This document shows positions 11,401-24,200 of a stretch of DNA of 64,000 bases, one piece after another. The stretch comes from Ciona intestinalis (Eukaryota; Chordata; Ascidiacea; Phlebobranchia; Cionidae). A program made the translations under genes and the position numbers. The DNA lies in assembly GCF_000224145.3 (NCBI RefSeq), contig NC_020177.2, forward strand, positions 2,243,483 to 2,307,482, given 5' to 3'. Below the pieces are notes generated by a model. The model was not told where the DNA came from. It made no database searches and was given only the letters and a program-made list of their open reading frames with translations. Each line of letters opens with the position of its first letter. The stretch's first letter is position 1.

Positions 11401-14400
11401 AGAAAGTTTTAAAATGGGAGAAAATAGCTTCAATGAATGTTAAGAGATATATGTTTGGTGCTGCTGTTATAAATGGTGAGTTTAAATTGATGTCATGTTG
11501 GGAAAATGCAGAAATTCGTTAACAAAATTATATTGTGGCAATTATTTTTCAAATTAAAATTAACAAATGAAAATATGTTGTTAAAATACCTGAAACTGCC
11601 CTAATGTGCTGAATTTGCTTTAACTTAAAAATTACATAAATTTGGAAGTATACATGAAAGGTTTTTTTAACCAAGAATTTGAAAAACATTATTTTTGCTA
11701 CTATACAATTCTCTGTTTTGTTCGTTAAAAAAATAGTTGCAATTTTGTGTTTGTTACTACTTACGTCTGGATATTTTCAGAAACTTTGGGGGAGAAATGG
11801 AAATACGAGTATGTGTGTTTGATTTTCATGTTAATTTCTGTGATATTATAAATTCATTGCTTTTGCTGTTTGTATAATCCATAACACTAAACTGTTTATA
11901 ACATAGGTGTCATCTTTGTATTTGGTGGAGCTGAATATAGCCCTATTTCATCTGGAGAATCTTATATTGTTCCACTTAACAAGTGGATTCAACTCAAACC
12001 AATGAAGATTGCCAGATATGGTCATTGTTTGGTTGCTCACAATGGTTAGATATTAGGATAAACATTACTACATTGGGGCAACCAATAATTATTGGGCACG
12101 TGTGTGCTTTTTTCTGACACAGTTGTAAAAGTTCGAGCCAATACCTAAACTTTAAAAAGTCATATTTATTCTGTAAAACCACCTAATTTTGCCAGTTACT
12201 TAAATTACATGCGGTAATTAGCTAAATCGCAGAACTGTCTTGTATGCATACAGCTTTTATCTTAAACTATTGGTCTAAATCTAAACCTTTTTAACCTGTA
12301 TAACTTTTATTTATATAATTATTTTTGTATCTTTTACCTAAACCAATGATAATAACAGTGTCAAAATTTTATATAGTTGTACCACACATAGATCTTAAGA
12401 CTGAACTATAAAGTTTTACAATTGTTTATTTTGAATGACGTTTGGGTAAATCTTCATTATTTTAAGCTATGTTCTATATATTGACCAGGATATTTATATT
12501 CACTTGGTGGATATGATGGGAAACAAGAATTATGTTCAGTTGAACGATATGATCCATCATCAGATGAGTGGAAAGATGTTGCTTCAATGAAAACACCACG
12601 TGGTTGTTTTACTGCTGTTGTGCTTAACAATGCTATTTATGCTATAGGTGGGTATTATTGTGGAGCTGTTATAATGTTTTTTTCTTACAATAAACATATG
12701 AGATTCAGTAATATTCAAATTTTAAGTTTTTGGGTTGTTGGTATTTAAAATTCCTAATAGTTTTAACCCTTTGGGGACGAGATATATTTTAACAAATTTT
12801 CCATTTTTGACCGACTGTCACATATTGCTCCCTAGGGCCACAGGTGTTTGTGCTGGCGAAAAATGACCAATTAGACTTTTGTTCTTTGGAAAAATTGCTA
12901 CAAGATTGTATTTTGATTTTTTTGATGACGTCATTAAATTTTGAATGACATCATCAGAAATCTTGTATTTATGTGTAATTAGGGTTTTTAGGTAAAAATT
13001 ACATAAGGAATCTATTGAAAAGTTGATTCCTGGTTTGTTTACTACCCAACTAAAATGATTGTTTGAACTGGTGATGTCAAAGGGATCAATTACGTCACTT
13101 ATAACCTGGTGACGTCATTTTTTGAAAGCTCATTTTCGCTAAAATCCTAACAAAACTTGCCAAAAACATTTTATTATGAATTTAAAGGTAGAAACAACAT
13201 GTAGAAGCAAAATGAGGTTAGATAAATACACACAAAAACATTTTTTATGTCACAAATTGTTTCATTAATACCTAAAAAACTTGTAGAAACAGCTGACATA
13301 GCTGTTTTTACGCAAAACCACATNNNNNNNNNNNNNNNNNNNNNNNNNNNNNNNNNNNNNNNNNNNNNNNNNNNNNNNNNNNNNNNNNNNNNNNNNNNNN
13401 NNNNNNNNNNNNNNNNNNNNNNNNNNNNNNNNNNNNNNNNNNNNNNNNNNNNNNNNNNNNNNNNNNNNNNNNNNNNNNNNNNNNNNNNNNNNNNNNNNNN
13501 NNNNNNNNNNNNNNNNNNNNNNNNNNNNNNNNNNNNNNNNNNNNNNNNNNNNNNNNNNNNNNNNNNNNNNNNNNNNNNNNNNNNNNNNNNNNNNNNNNNN
13601 NNNNNNNNNNNNNNNNNNNNNNNNNNNNNNNNNNNNNNNNNNNNNNNNNNNNNNNNNNNNNNNNNNNNNNNNNNNNNNNNNNNNNNNNNNNNNNNNNNNN
13701 NNNNNNNNNNNNNNNNNNNNNNNNNNNNNNNNNNNNNNNNNNNNNNNNNNNNNNNNNNNNNNNNNNNNNNNNNNNNNNNNNNNNNNNNNNNNNNNNNNNN
13801 NNNNNNNNNNNNNNNNNNNNNNNNNNNNNNNNNNNNNNNNNNNNNNNNNNNNNNNNNNNNNNNNNNNNNNNNNNNNNNNNNNNNNNNNNNNNNNNNNNNN
13901 NNNNNNNNNNNNNNNNNNNNNNNNNNNNNNNNNNNNNNNNNNNNNNNNNNNNNNNNNNNNNNNNNNNNNNNNNNNNNNNNNNNNNNNNNNNNNNNNNNNN
14001 NNNNNNNNNNNNNNNNNNNNNNNNNNNNNNNNNNNNNNNNNNNNNNNNNNNNNNNNNNNNNNNNNNNNNNNNNNNNNNNNNNNNNNNNNNNNNNNNNNNN
14101 NNNNNNNNNNNNNNNNNNNNNNNNNNNNNNNNNNNNNNNNNNNNNNNNNNNNNNNNNNNNNNNNNNNNNNNNNNNNTGCAACATAGAGATCAAATAAAAT
14201 CGCTTTTATTGGACAGAATGACGTTAAAACCTTGATTTTTGGGCAGAATATGAACTATCTTCTTAAAAAATACTTTAGGGTTTTCAAATCAAGTTTGGTA
14301 AAAACTTTTAAATGCTATGATGCCTTTTTCAAACGTTATATTGGTGGATAATTCCTTCCTCTTTCAAATAAAACCAACTGTAAGAACTTTTACCAACTAT

Positions 14401-15564
14401 AAAAAAAATTAGGAACATTTTTGTGAACACCTGTTTCAAAATGCATATTTGCATTACTCGTCCCTAAGGAGTTAAAATAACAGTTGAATTGTTTTAGTTT
14501 TATTCTTATAATGCAAATATATGTTAGACATTCCAATTTATTTATATTGACAGTTTATTAAGTAGTTATAAATGCTTAAAATTGCATACCAACCAAAAAT
14601 GAAAGTTTGTATATTATTAGAGATGCTTAAATGTAATCTAAAGTCTAAACCAGTGTTTCTCAACCTTTTTAGTTTGCGGAGCGGTAAAATTCCGAAACAA
14701 ATTTTGCGGACCGGTGGACCTTCAAAAATCAACCCAAAATGTTGGAGTCTGCTTTTAAACAGTTGGGCACAACACTTGCAGCATTGTGACGTACAATTAA
14801 GTCCAAAGTAGACCATGAACTGTATGTTACGTCACAGTGCTGCAAATTACGGAACTGGCCAAGTTCTAAATCAGTTTAAAATTTGATTTTTTATTTCTAT
14901 AATCAATGGACAAGACTTCAACATGTTGCATTTTGCAATTAAGATATAAAATTGTAATATATATTTGGGGGACCGCCAGGAAAGTTGACGCGAACCGGCG
15001 GTTGAGAACCACTGATCTAAACCAAAGTACCACCAAAGTCTAAAAAACAAAACAGCTTGTAAAAATTATTGGTGAAATCGAAAAAAAAAATCGGTTGTGC
15101 AAATATGCATGAAATTTCCCATTAGAAAACATGTTACCTAAGTTTTACCGTTTCTAAACTACTAAAGAATCTTTTTCGTATACTGAAGTGTAGGTTATAT
15201 TTTAGTCCAGAAATATTTATACTTACTCTTACTGAATATCAGGTGGCCATGATGGAAAACAACCTCTTAAATCAGTTGAGAAATACAATGTTGATGATAA
15301 CACCTGGGTTTATGTGGGAAATATGAACATGGAGAGGAGTTCTCATGCAGCTTGTGTTGCACAAAACAAGATTTATGTAGTAGGAGGGTAAATACTTGAA
15401 CAATTTGGTTACAATTTTCCATTTAAAAATTTACTTTTTGTAGTCTGGATTCTAATCGCAAAGTTGTAAAATCAATTGAATGTTACGATGATCAAACAGA
15501 CAAGTGGAGTGTTGTTGGTGAAACTGAAGTTGAATTATACAGCCATTCTATGGTTGCTGTTTAA
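8465..15564 (+). CDS. BTB-BACK-Kelch protein (KLHL family)
   Basis: Eleven exons join in frame to 558 residues: 8465-8674, 8736-8889, 8941-9158, 9589-9735, 9792-9882, 10636-10724, 11271-11475, 11907-12044, 12489-12647, 15243-15387, 15444-15564. All introns are GT-AG. Residues from about 34 form the BTB fold (GCFNDIIIRVGEKNIPANK, then VDFMYTGKI), followed by a BACK region (LCIEYL to about residue 245). Six Kelch blades follow, marked by ISLGG, YHLAG, FVFGG, YSLGG, YAIGG and YVVGG with the usual downstream Tyr and Trp. The family acts as substrate adaptors that bind CUL3 through BTB-BACK and capture targets with the Kelch propeller; the substrate cannot be told from sequence. Intron 9 (2.6 kb) holds a piggyBac-like and a hAT-like element and an 853-N gap, but exons 9 and 10 join in phase, so no exon need be missing. 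AATAAA overlaps the stop codon. Confidence 0.9.
9222..9325. repeat. Possible short hAT-like fragment in Kelch intron 3
   Basis: GGCTCGGCGCTCAACCCAG and, further on, GGGCTCGGCTCAGCACATCCC are GC-rich islands, the second resembling the CAGGGATGTGC ends of hAT MITEs when complemented. Only one end is recognisable. Confidence 0.3.
10863..11060 (-). mobile_element. MITE family A, Kelch intron 6
   Basis: Nearly complete, from TTAGGGTGGGGAAAG to CACCCTATTA, in the orientation that starts with the TAGCACA...CCTGATC side. Confidence 0.8.
12767..14471. mobile_element. piggyBac-like element with TTAA target sites
   Basis: The left end CCCTTTGGGGACGAG and the right end CTCGTCCCTAAGGAG are inverted repeats, each flanked by TTAA (12763-12766 and 14472-14475). 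TTAA duplication with CCC...GGG ends is the piggyBac signature. The interior is AT-rich, carries two TGACGTCA-like motifs and an 853-N gap, and shows no transposase frame in the readable part. The gap could hide coding sequence. Confidence 0.7.
13324..14176. other. Assembly gap (853 N)
   Basis: Lies inside the piggyBac-like element in Kelch intron 9. Confidence 0.95.
14651..15014. mobile_element. hAT-like MITE, Kelch intron 9
   Basis: The ends CAGTGTTTCTCAACC and GGTTGAGAACCACTG are inverted repeats of the common hAT type. Flanks GTCTAAAC (14643-14650) and ATCTAAAC (15015-15022) agree at 7 of 8 bases. The GCGGACCGGTGG motif inside is also typical of this class. Confidence 0.75.
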
Positions 15565-15569
15565 ATAAA
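15564..15569 (+). promoter_or_regulatory. AATAAA polyadenylation signal of the Kelch gene
   Basis: The hexamer shares one base with the TAA stop (15562-15564). If used, the 3' UTR would be only tens of bases long. Confidence 0.4.
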
Positions 15570-16254
15570 TCGAATCTAAATTTATATAAATAATACAAAC
15601 TGCAATTGCGTTATACATTACTGATTTCCAATCAAGATTTTTTTATATCTGCAAACCATTATTGCTTAACACAATATAACTCAATCTCTTTACAATAATT
15701 TTAAAGCTGAATAGGTTTTTTTTTCAATTAAGTAATGTATTGAGGGTTTTGTAATATTCCTTCAAATTAAAAAACATTTTTATGTCTTACACCTTACAGT
15801 AACAAAACAAGTACCTCTATTTTAATTGTACTTTTGATAAATTAACAAACCAAAAAACCTTCTTGGTAATTTTTTTTACCGGTTTATATATTCATTTTTT
15901 TAAATTTGTACAATTATTTTTTTAATTTTTCTTTCTTTTTATACCTTCCATAATAAGCTGTAACAGTTTTATGTTTGATTGTATATTCAATTCTTCATAT
16001 CGCGAACTTATACAAAAACATCATTTAGTATAACTGTTGCAGTAATGTTGCTATCTATGGGTTGTTATTGGAATACCAACGGTACTTAATAATATTTGTT
16101 GACCATCAATACTTTTACAATTGGCGACATCGAGTGTAAAATTATTGATTACGACTTAACTGTGTGTAAAATCGCTTGAAAACGCCGCGACCTACGTCAT
16201 TGTGACGTCATAGTATCTGGCACCGCGCATCGACGCAAGCGTTTCTTGTTGGTA
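15570..16254. other. Intergenic, no feature seen
   Basis: AT-rich 3' flank of the Kelch gene with no supported gene or family repeat. TGACGTCA occurs near 16200. Confidence 0.5.
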
Positions 16255-16575
16255 AATGAATGAATGTAACTTATAGTAGGGTGGGGGAAAATGGGACACC
16301 GTTTTATTTTATTTTCTCCGACCATTTGGTAGTTAACAAAGAGAATTCAACGAATTATTAAACCGTATCTTCACGACTCCCATAGGCCGCTGTTAATTGT
16401 TTAAAACTCGATCAGGATATTCAAATATCATCTGTCAAAGGTGTCCCATCTTCCCCCAACCTACTATACTTTATTCTCGCGTGGCCGAAAAACGGCAGTC
16501 TTTACCACACAGTCGTTATCAACACCTCGTGCCAGCTTACGAGTTACCATGTATGCTATGTTACTTTGTGGGTGT
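16255..16575 (-). mobile_element. SINE family S interrupted by a MITE
   Basis: GAATGTAACTTA is broken by the MITE at 16274-16466 and resumes as CTTTATTCTCGCGTGG. The tRNA-like head is missing beyond about 16575. Confidence 0.8.
16274..16466 (+). mobile_element. MITE family A, reference copy (193 bp) with TA duplication
   Basis: It runs from TAGTAGGGTGGGGGAAAATG to CATCTTCCCCCAACCTACTA, inverted ends of about 30 bp. Because it sits inside a SINE whose unbroken sequence is known from other copies, the target is clear: TA at 16272-16273 is duplicated at 16467-16468. A TA duplication fits the Tc1/mariner or PIF class. Size and ends resemble the Cimi-1 MITE family of Ciona, a match made from memory. 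Confidence 0.85.
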
Positions 16576-16718
16576 TTATAATATGTTTAGCCGTAGCTAT
16601 GTTGGTTGTTTACTGTGATGCGGCTAACTGTTTCATAGTTTAGGATTTGATGTTATGTTAAATGTGTTTAAATGTGTTCGTATATGCAACGAAAGTAACG
16701 ACTATGTAAGTATAACTA

Positions 16719-16909
16719 TAGTAGGGTGGGGGAAGACAGATACCCTTAGCACATAATAAACAAATAGCATGATTGTGTTTTAAACAATTAACAACGGTCT
16801 ATGGGGGTCATGAGGATACGGTATTATAATTCTTTGACTGTTCTTTGTTTACTACCAAATGAAACGGGATAATAGAATGAAATGGTGTCATGTCTTCCCC
16901 ATCCTACTA
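16719..16909 (-). mobile_element. MITE family A, complete
   Basis: TAGTAGGGTGGGGGAAGA to CATCCTACTA; reverse orientation. Confidence 0.8.
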
Positions 16910-17213
16910 TATGTCAACGGGTGTGAACAGGTGATCTGCCGCGTATGAAGTCTTTATATTGGCTTCGTCATATTAATATAAATCGCAAAGTTATGATGTA
17001 TATGATAGAATTATTTTTATACCTTCGTAAAGTTGATTGCAAAGTCGAAATTTGTCTTCTTATATAATTGGATTTGTCTGCGTATTAGTAAAAGCTGAGT
17101 ATTGCGCTTGCAATTTATTAGCCTATTTGTACAAATATTCTGTTTTATAGGATATTGTGCCCTGAATGATGTTGCTGCAAAGTTGGCATGGAAATAATTA
17201 AACTGATAGAAAT

Positions 17214-17513
17214 AAATGAATGAACGCAACTTACTTTATCCTCGCGTGGTCGAAAAACGACAGGCGTTGTGGGGTGTTCGTACACCTCGTGCCAGCTTGC
17301 TAGTTACCAAGTATGTTATTTTGTGGGTATATTAATATTTTTTGGATTTTTTTATGTATAGTGATAATTTTGACAACCCATTAGTGGCCACTGGGTTGGA
17401 GCGATTGCCGTTAAGTGTCTTGCCCAAGGCCACAATGGTAGGAGCGACGAGCCTTGAACCTATTACGTCTGGGTTACAGGCAGGCGCGCTAACTACTTTA
17501 CTATGGCGCCGGA
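17214..17513 (-). mobile_element. SINE family S, full length with tRNA-like head
   Basis: Read on the minus strand it begins GGCGCCATAGTAAAGTAGTTAGC, resembling a tRNA A box. B-box-like GGTTCAAGGCTCG follows, then the SINE body, and it ends in the ATTC-rich tail. It is a retroposon, not a tRNA gene: the region cannot fold as a complete cloverleaf. Confidence 0.85.
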
Positions 17514-17638
17514 CAAATATTCACAAAACTATTTATAGTGACGATAAGACTCACTAAAGGAATAACATGATTTCGTAAGTTGGGTGATTGCGTTTATGGT
17601 CAAAAGTTTGAGTTCACAGGTCAATTCAAAGCAGTATA

Positions 17639-17825
17639 TAGTAGGGTGAAGGAGATGGGGCACATTTTCATTTTTTCTGTCTTATCAGACAGTTAATTAA
17701 GAACATTCAAAGAATTATAAAACCGTATTCTGACGACTCCTATAGACCATTGTTAATTGTTTAAAACACGATCAGGATATTTGGATATTATGTGCTAAAG
17801 GTGCCCCATCTTGACCTACAGTACT
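17639..17825 (+). mobile_element. MITE family A
   Basis: GTAGGGTGAAGGAGATGGGG at the left, diverged ACAGTACTATA at the right. Confidence 0.75.
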
Positions 17826-18200
17826 ATATATAGGGCAGACGCATACACCCGGTACAATAAAATAGCAGTAACAGTAAAAAAACAATAAAGAATGTTAACA
17901 ACATTGTTATACAATGTGATTACAGTTAAAAAGCTCAATTGCATATACTTCAACTTTTTACAGCTTATTCATATCGGAAGGCGAAACTCGAATACAAGCG
18001 TCCATGTGTATTCCTATATAGGACCGAAAGCATGATTTTAATACCAGATTATAATGTTTTCATTTAACATTTGTTTCATGTGCCACTGTAAAGGACTTTG
18101 CGGAGCCTTTTTTATGCATTTTTTTGGCCGTGTACTGTCTGTGGGATATTTGTAATGCTACTTATGCTACAAGGTACTGTGCGTTGGAATACAGCAAGTT

Positions 18201-21200
18201 TCATTCCTTCTTCGGCACTATTGATTTCACATCTTTTAAAAGCGTCACAAAACTTGTGTCAAAGTCTGCATCGTTGTGGAACTTGTGGTATCGCTTCATT
18301 CCAAACAGCAAACCTGTTTATTACATACAAAATAACGTTACGTGTAATATTCTTCGTTATGTGCATTACTTATTGTCAAATTTAAAAAAGGAACGAATAA
18401 TTACCGACAAAGCAACATACGTGCTAACTGATACCCATACAAGGTGTGTGAATTACCAAGTTCATCAATTGGGAAAAGTATTATAACGACTGCCGTTATT
18501 ATACGCCAGGTACATAAGGATAAATATAGTAGGGTGGGGAAAGATGGGACACCTTTTCATTCTATTTTTTCGTCCCGTTTGGTAGTAAACAAAAAACTTT
18601 CAGCGAATTATAAAACTCTATCCTTACGACTCCCATAGACCGTTGTAAACTGTTGTAAAATACGATCCGAATATTTGAATATTATGTGCTAAATGTGTCC
18701 CGTCTCCCCCCCACCCTACTACAATTAACATTCATTCAGTGATATTCACATCTCTTTACGTGGTTCAACAACTCACCTAGCCAACCGTTTGCCTTGTACC
18801 CTGCTTCTACTACAAGGGGAATTATAGGGACGTCATATTTGTAAGCTCCTACGGCCTCAGTTCTGCAAACACAAATTTATAATAGTATAAATTTATATAT
18901 ACAGTATAGAAGGAAAGATGGGACACCTTTTCATCCTAATTTCTCGTTCCATTTGGTAGTAAACAAATAACATTCAAAAAATCTAAAACCGTGTTCTCAC
19001 GGCACCCATAAACCGTTGTTAATTGTTTAAAACACGATCAGGATATTATATGATACTATGTGCTGAAGGTGTCCCACCTTACCCCGCAGCACTTTATATT
19101 GTTTAAAAACGATAACGAGGACCATATTATTTAAGGAACAAAGTGAAGAGAGTCAACGGCAAAACGACATTTGTTAAACAATCAATTTTTATACTTAAAT
19201 TAATTCTCTAAGTACAAAAAATGCAATTAAGTACAAAAAATGCATTATACAAAACAGACTAAATAACTTTATAAGCCAAAAACAAATTCATATTGGATGT
19301 TACAAATACTGTAATAAAACAAATCCCTTACCTGCAATTTTTACTTTCTTTATAAGATTGTGATGCCAGCATAAGAAAGACGTGAGCACCTTCTACACCT
19401 TCAGACATACTTTGCAATATATCGGAACCCATGTTGTCGTCGTCGAACCAAGTCTTGTAACCCTCTTGAACCAGCCTATCTCGAAGCTGTAGAGATAAAA
19501 CATGATGCATATATATCACCTCATGCAGGTTTATATATAGTAGGGTGGGGGGAGACGGGACGCCTTTCGCACATAATATTCAAAAATATTCTGATCGTGT
19601 TTTTAAAATTTTACAACGGTCTATGAGTGTCGTGAGGATACGGTTTTAATTTTTTTTAATGAAAGTCTATGGGAGTCGTGAGGGTACAGTTTCATAATTA
19701 TACAAATGCTCTTTGTTTATTTGCAAACAAGACGAGAAAATAGGATTAAAAGGTGTCCCATCTCCCCCACCCTACAATAGTACTATGGGACAAGATGGGA
19801 CACCGTTAGCACCTAAAACCCATAGTGTGTGAACCTTTTTTAAAACTATTAACACCGCTCCTTTAGATTGGCTGTGTTATGGTTGTATAGTTCTGTAAGT
19901 ATTCTTTGTTAACTACCAAATAGGATGAGAAAAAAAAAAAAAAACGTGTCTCGTGTTACCCCACCCTACTATATGTACGTTAAACACATTGCTGCTTTGT
20001 CAATATAGTGGTAAAATGGGCGACGTTCATTCATTCATTAGTTCACCCATAATGTCATTAAAAATAAAGCAAAAATTTAAAATATTCCAATCTTACGTTG
20101 ACGGCAATAGATTTATATTTCCAATTGTAACTTATCATGATGTGGCCTTCTTTATCGGATTCAGGAGTAGCATCAGAAGCCTATACAAAAAAAACAAACA
20201 AAACCCTTATTATACTTCAACGTTAGAATGAATGTAGGTTATTTACTCCATGCGTGGTGGGGTCACGACCGCCGTTATAACACAGGTGTTCTGTTTCACA
20301 CACCTCATGCCCGCTTACGAGTTACCACGTATGTAACTTTATGGGTGATTATTTTATTTTTTGTTATTTTTTTTATGTATGGCTGACAATTTGAAAAACC
20401 CATTTGTGACCACTGGGTTAATTAACCTTATTTTATCTTTTTAGTTACAGTAACGAAGGTCAGAAGATACGTAGTTTACACACACCAGCTATTTCTGTAC
20501 GTCATACAGAGACCTGTGATTTAGACACTTTATCAAAAAATCTTGCTTTTACAAGCCCTGTCTAAGAGCGATCAGTTTGAACTGCCATTTTTTGAGCTAA
20601 AAATATGTTTAAACATTACAATATACTTACAATAGTTGCCTTTCTTTTCATATTGAGTACAGCTGTCACACCTTGCGCAGTTTTTTGGAGGTTTTTGTCA
20701 ATAAAGTAAAAATAACTGCGTATTGGAAAATGGTAAATTTAGGGTTCATGGGGAAAAAATCATTATTTATTTCTGACACCGGATTTTGTATTTTTTGTAT
20801 TTATACATTCGAGCCCTGGTGTTAAGTAAGGCGGTGAAAGATGGAACACCTTTTTATTCTATTTACTCGTCCCATTTGGCAGTAAACAAAGATCATTCAA
20901 CGAGTTATACAACCGTTACCTCACGACTCCCATAGACGGTTGTTAGTTGTTTAAAACAAGATCAGGATATTTGAACATTATGTGCTAAAGCTGTCCCGTA
21001 TTCCCCCACCCTACTATACGTGTTATAAAATACATACGGGTTTTGAAAGTCTTCTATCCGACGCATCAAAGCCAAGTTCTTTTTAAAGACATCTTTGTTT
21101 CGATCACTAAACGACAAACTCCAAACAAGACTTGTAGCAGCTGTTTCCAATTCTCGATCGCCTAAGGTTTTGGTCGGTAAAATTATTGAAGTTTTTTTTT

Positions 21201-24200
21201 TAATATATAGAACAATAACAGAAAGTTTCTTTTCAAACTAAAACTTAAGATTTTAACACTTACGTACCCGATGTCATCATCTTTATCAACGGAGCCACAA
21301 CGCCTTCATTCACAATCTTTTCACTGATAGTTACATTATCTGCCAACTTAACCAGGGCATCCACAAGTTCAAGAGACGAGAAACCAAGATGTCTTCCGTT
21401 GTCGCTTGCAACCGATGCGACGAACATCTGCGTGACAACACGAATAAAAATCGTGACGTCATAAAAACGTCATCGAAGACATGACGTCATAAACTTCATA
21501 AAAACGTGACGCCATGAAACGTTAACAAATCGTGGCGTCACGTAACTTCATCAAATCGTGACGTTTTGAAACGTCATCAAATCGTGACGTCATGAAACGT
21601 CAACAAAAGGTGACGTCATGGAACAGCATCAACAATATATAACTTTCGTGAAATACTGTTTATCTTTATAAAACGTCATTAAAACGTGCCGTCACGTTAC
21701 GTCATCAACATAATGACGTTATAATATATCGTATACGTATACCTGCACTGACGTAGTGACGATTGAACATTTCGTCACAATCTCTTCATCAACGTCATCC
21801 ACGATAAAGGCAAGTGTCATTACACTGAAGGTGAAAATGTTTTTCAAATTCTGAAATTTAGATAACGTTTTACAGACAGTTGCATTATATGGCATGTTTT
21901 ATTGAATACGGACTCTTAACATAGCGAACTTGAGTTTAGGGCAATAACAAGCAATATATATTTGTTCAACTTTGTAAATTTAGATGTCTTATGACTAAGC
22001 AGTCAATATGTCAGGTGGAAACAGTTTTTTTACAAAATATTCTATTGTTAAAGTACTGTGAGGTAAGATGGGACACCTTTATCACATAATATCCAAATAT
22101 TCTTATCTTGTTTTAAACAACCAAAATTAACGTAATGGTCACGAATTTTACTAAATAGGTACAGTAGGGTGGGGGGAGATGGACACCTTTTCTATTCCAT
22201 TTTCCCGTCCCATACGGTAGAAAACAAATACCAATCAAAAAATTATAAATCCGCCTCCTCCCAAATCCGGTAGACCGTTGTTAATTGTTTAAACTGGATC
22301 AGGATATTTAGATATTATGTGCTAAAGTTGATGCCCTATCTTCCTCCACAGTACTATATGGTGTTTTTACCGTTACTTATTATACTGGGTCATACAAAAA
22401 TAAGACATGCAGTAGTTCTAAAGGCATTGGTTACCTTATCAAGCATTGTATTCGTGGCGTACCAACCAACAGTTTCTAATGCATCGGCTTTTTGTAATGA
22501 ATCAAGTTATCGCTCGACTTTGAACAGTTGTATAGAATCCTTAATGCTGAGGATACGATGTATTTGTGTTTCTGTAAAAATAAAAACAACTAATTGGGAT
22601 GTAAAAACATGTATAGTGCGTTGAGGGAAGTTGGGACATCTTTTTAATCTATTTTCCTGTCCCACATGGTAATAAACAAAGAAAATTCAAATAATTATAA
22701 AATCGTATCCTCACGACTCCCACAGACAGAGATGTTAATTGTTTAAAATACGGTCAGGATATTTGGATATTATGTGCTAAAAGTGCCCCACCCTACTATA
22801 TCAAAAAGAAAGTACAAACATTCGTTAAAATTCAACTTACCTGGTTGGTGTTAAACGTTGCTTTATGTTCGTTCAGTTCACCGACTAACATTCCAATTAA
22901 ACCTTCTTGTCCAAATTCCTTCGCAAGCATCATGTTATCGTCGGTGAAATTAAAGCAAATTTCCCGCAAAGTTTTAAATTCCCTGTAATAGTTTAATATT
23001 TGAATAAATAAAAAAACGAATGAATGATACTCATTTATGATATAATAATAACTTTATTTGACTCTTCGATTAAGACACAGAAAAGAGGACAGGATATATG
23101 ATACAGTACTGTAGGGGAAGATCGGAAACCTTTAGCACATGTTATCCAAATATTCTGATCGTGTTTTAAACAATTAACAATGGTCTATAGAAGTCGTGAG
23201 GATACGATTTATTAATTTACGAAATGATCTCTGTTTACTACCAAATGGAACGAGACAATAGAATGAAAAGGTGCCCCATCTCCATCCACCCTACTATATC
23301 GTTTATCTTTATGAGGTAGCGCCAAGGCAGTGGATATAACATAGATGTCCTATCACATGCACCGCGTACCCGACTACGAGTTACCATGTATGTAACATTG
23401 TGTATAGTAGGATGGGAGAAGATGGGACACCTTTTCGTATGTATAGTTTCTCGTTCCATTTGCTGGTAAGCAAAGACCATTCAAAAAATTATAAAACCGT
23501 GGCCACACGACTCCCATACACTTTGGTAAATTGTTTAAAACACTATCAGGATGTTTGGATATTATGTGCTAAAGGTGTCCCATCTTTCCCCGCCCTACTA
23601 TAGGTAATATTTTCTAAATGTAAGGAACCGCAGCGAGAATGGTATCTAAGTGTAACGGTACCATTTTTACAATAAACATGTATATTTAATCTTTTAAATT
23701 TAAAGTCTGTTATTACGACAAATGCAGAAATGTAACTTCCCGTGTTTTCTTAAAAAAATAAAATTTTTAATATGTTTGAAAAACTTACTTTCGTTGGCAT
23801 TCTTGTATGCAATTGCTAGTCGACGCCATCTTGAAATATTTCATTAGCATTTCTCCTGCACGGCTGTTACATAAGGCTTCTCCCATAGCACGTCGCTTCT
23901 AAACATAAAATAACATTGGTTTAGCAAATAACTTTGGTTAGCAAAATGACAGACGTTAAAAAACAAGGCATCTCTTGAAGCATCACTGAAGGAAAATTAT
24001 CAAATAAAAAGGTGGCTACTAGCCCCAACATACAACTTAATAGTTATACAATGAGACGGTTAATTAAAACATAAAATGTAATGTAGTGGGGTGGGGTAAG
24101 ACGGGACACTTTAAGCACAAAACTAGTGCGTGTGTTTTAAACGATTAACAACGGTCTATGGGAGTCGGGAGGAAACGAATTTATATTTCTTTGAATGTAT

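Noticed and set aside
17440..17513. tRNA-like segments with A- and B-box motifs (also 30294, 32080, 56370, 61600)
   Set aside because: They are the heads of SINE copies; no complete cloverleaf or anticodon arm is present.
18124..18486. 120-codon plus-strand frame
   Set aside because: It is antisense to the final TIR exon (18201-18313), which joins in phase with the rest of the ARM-TIR gene, and has no family features itself.
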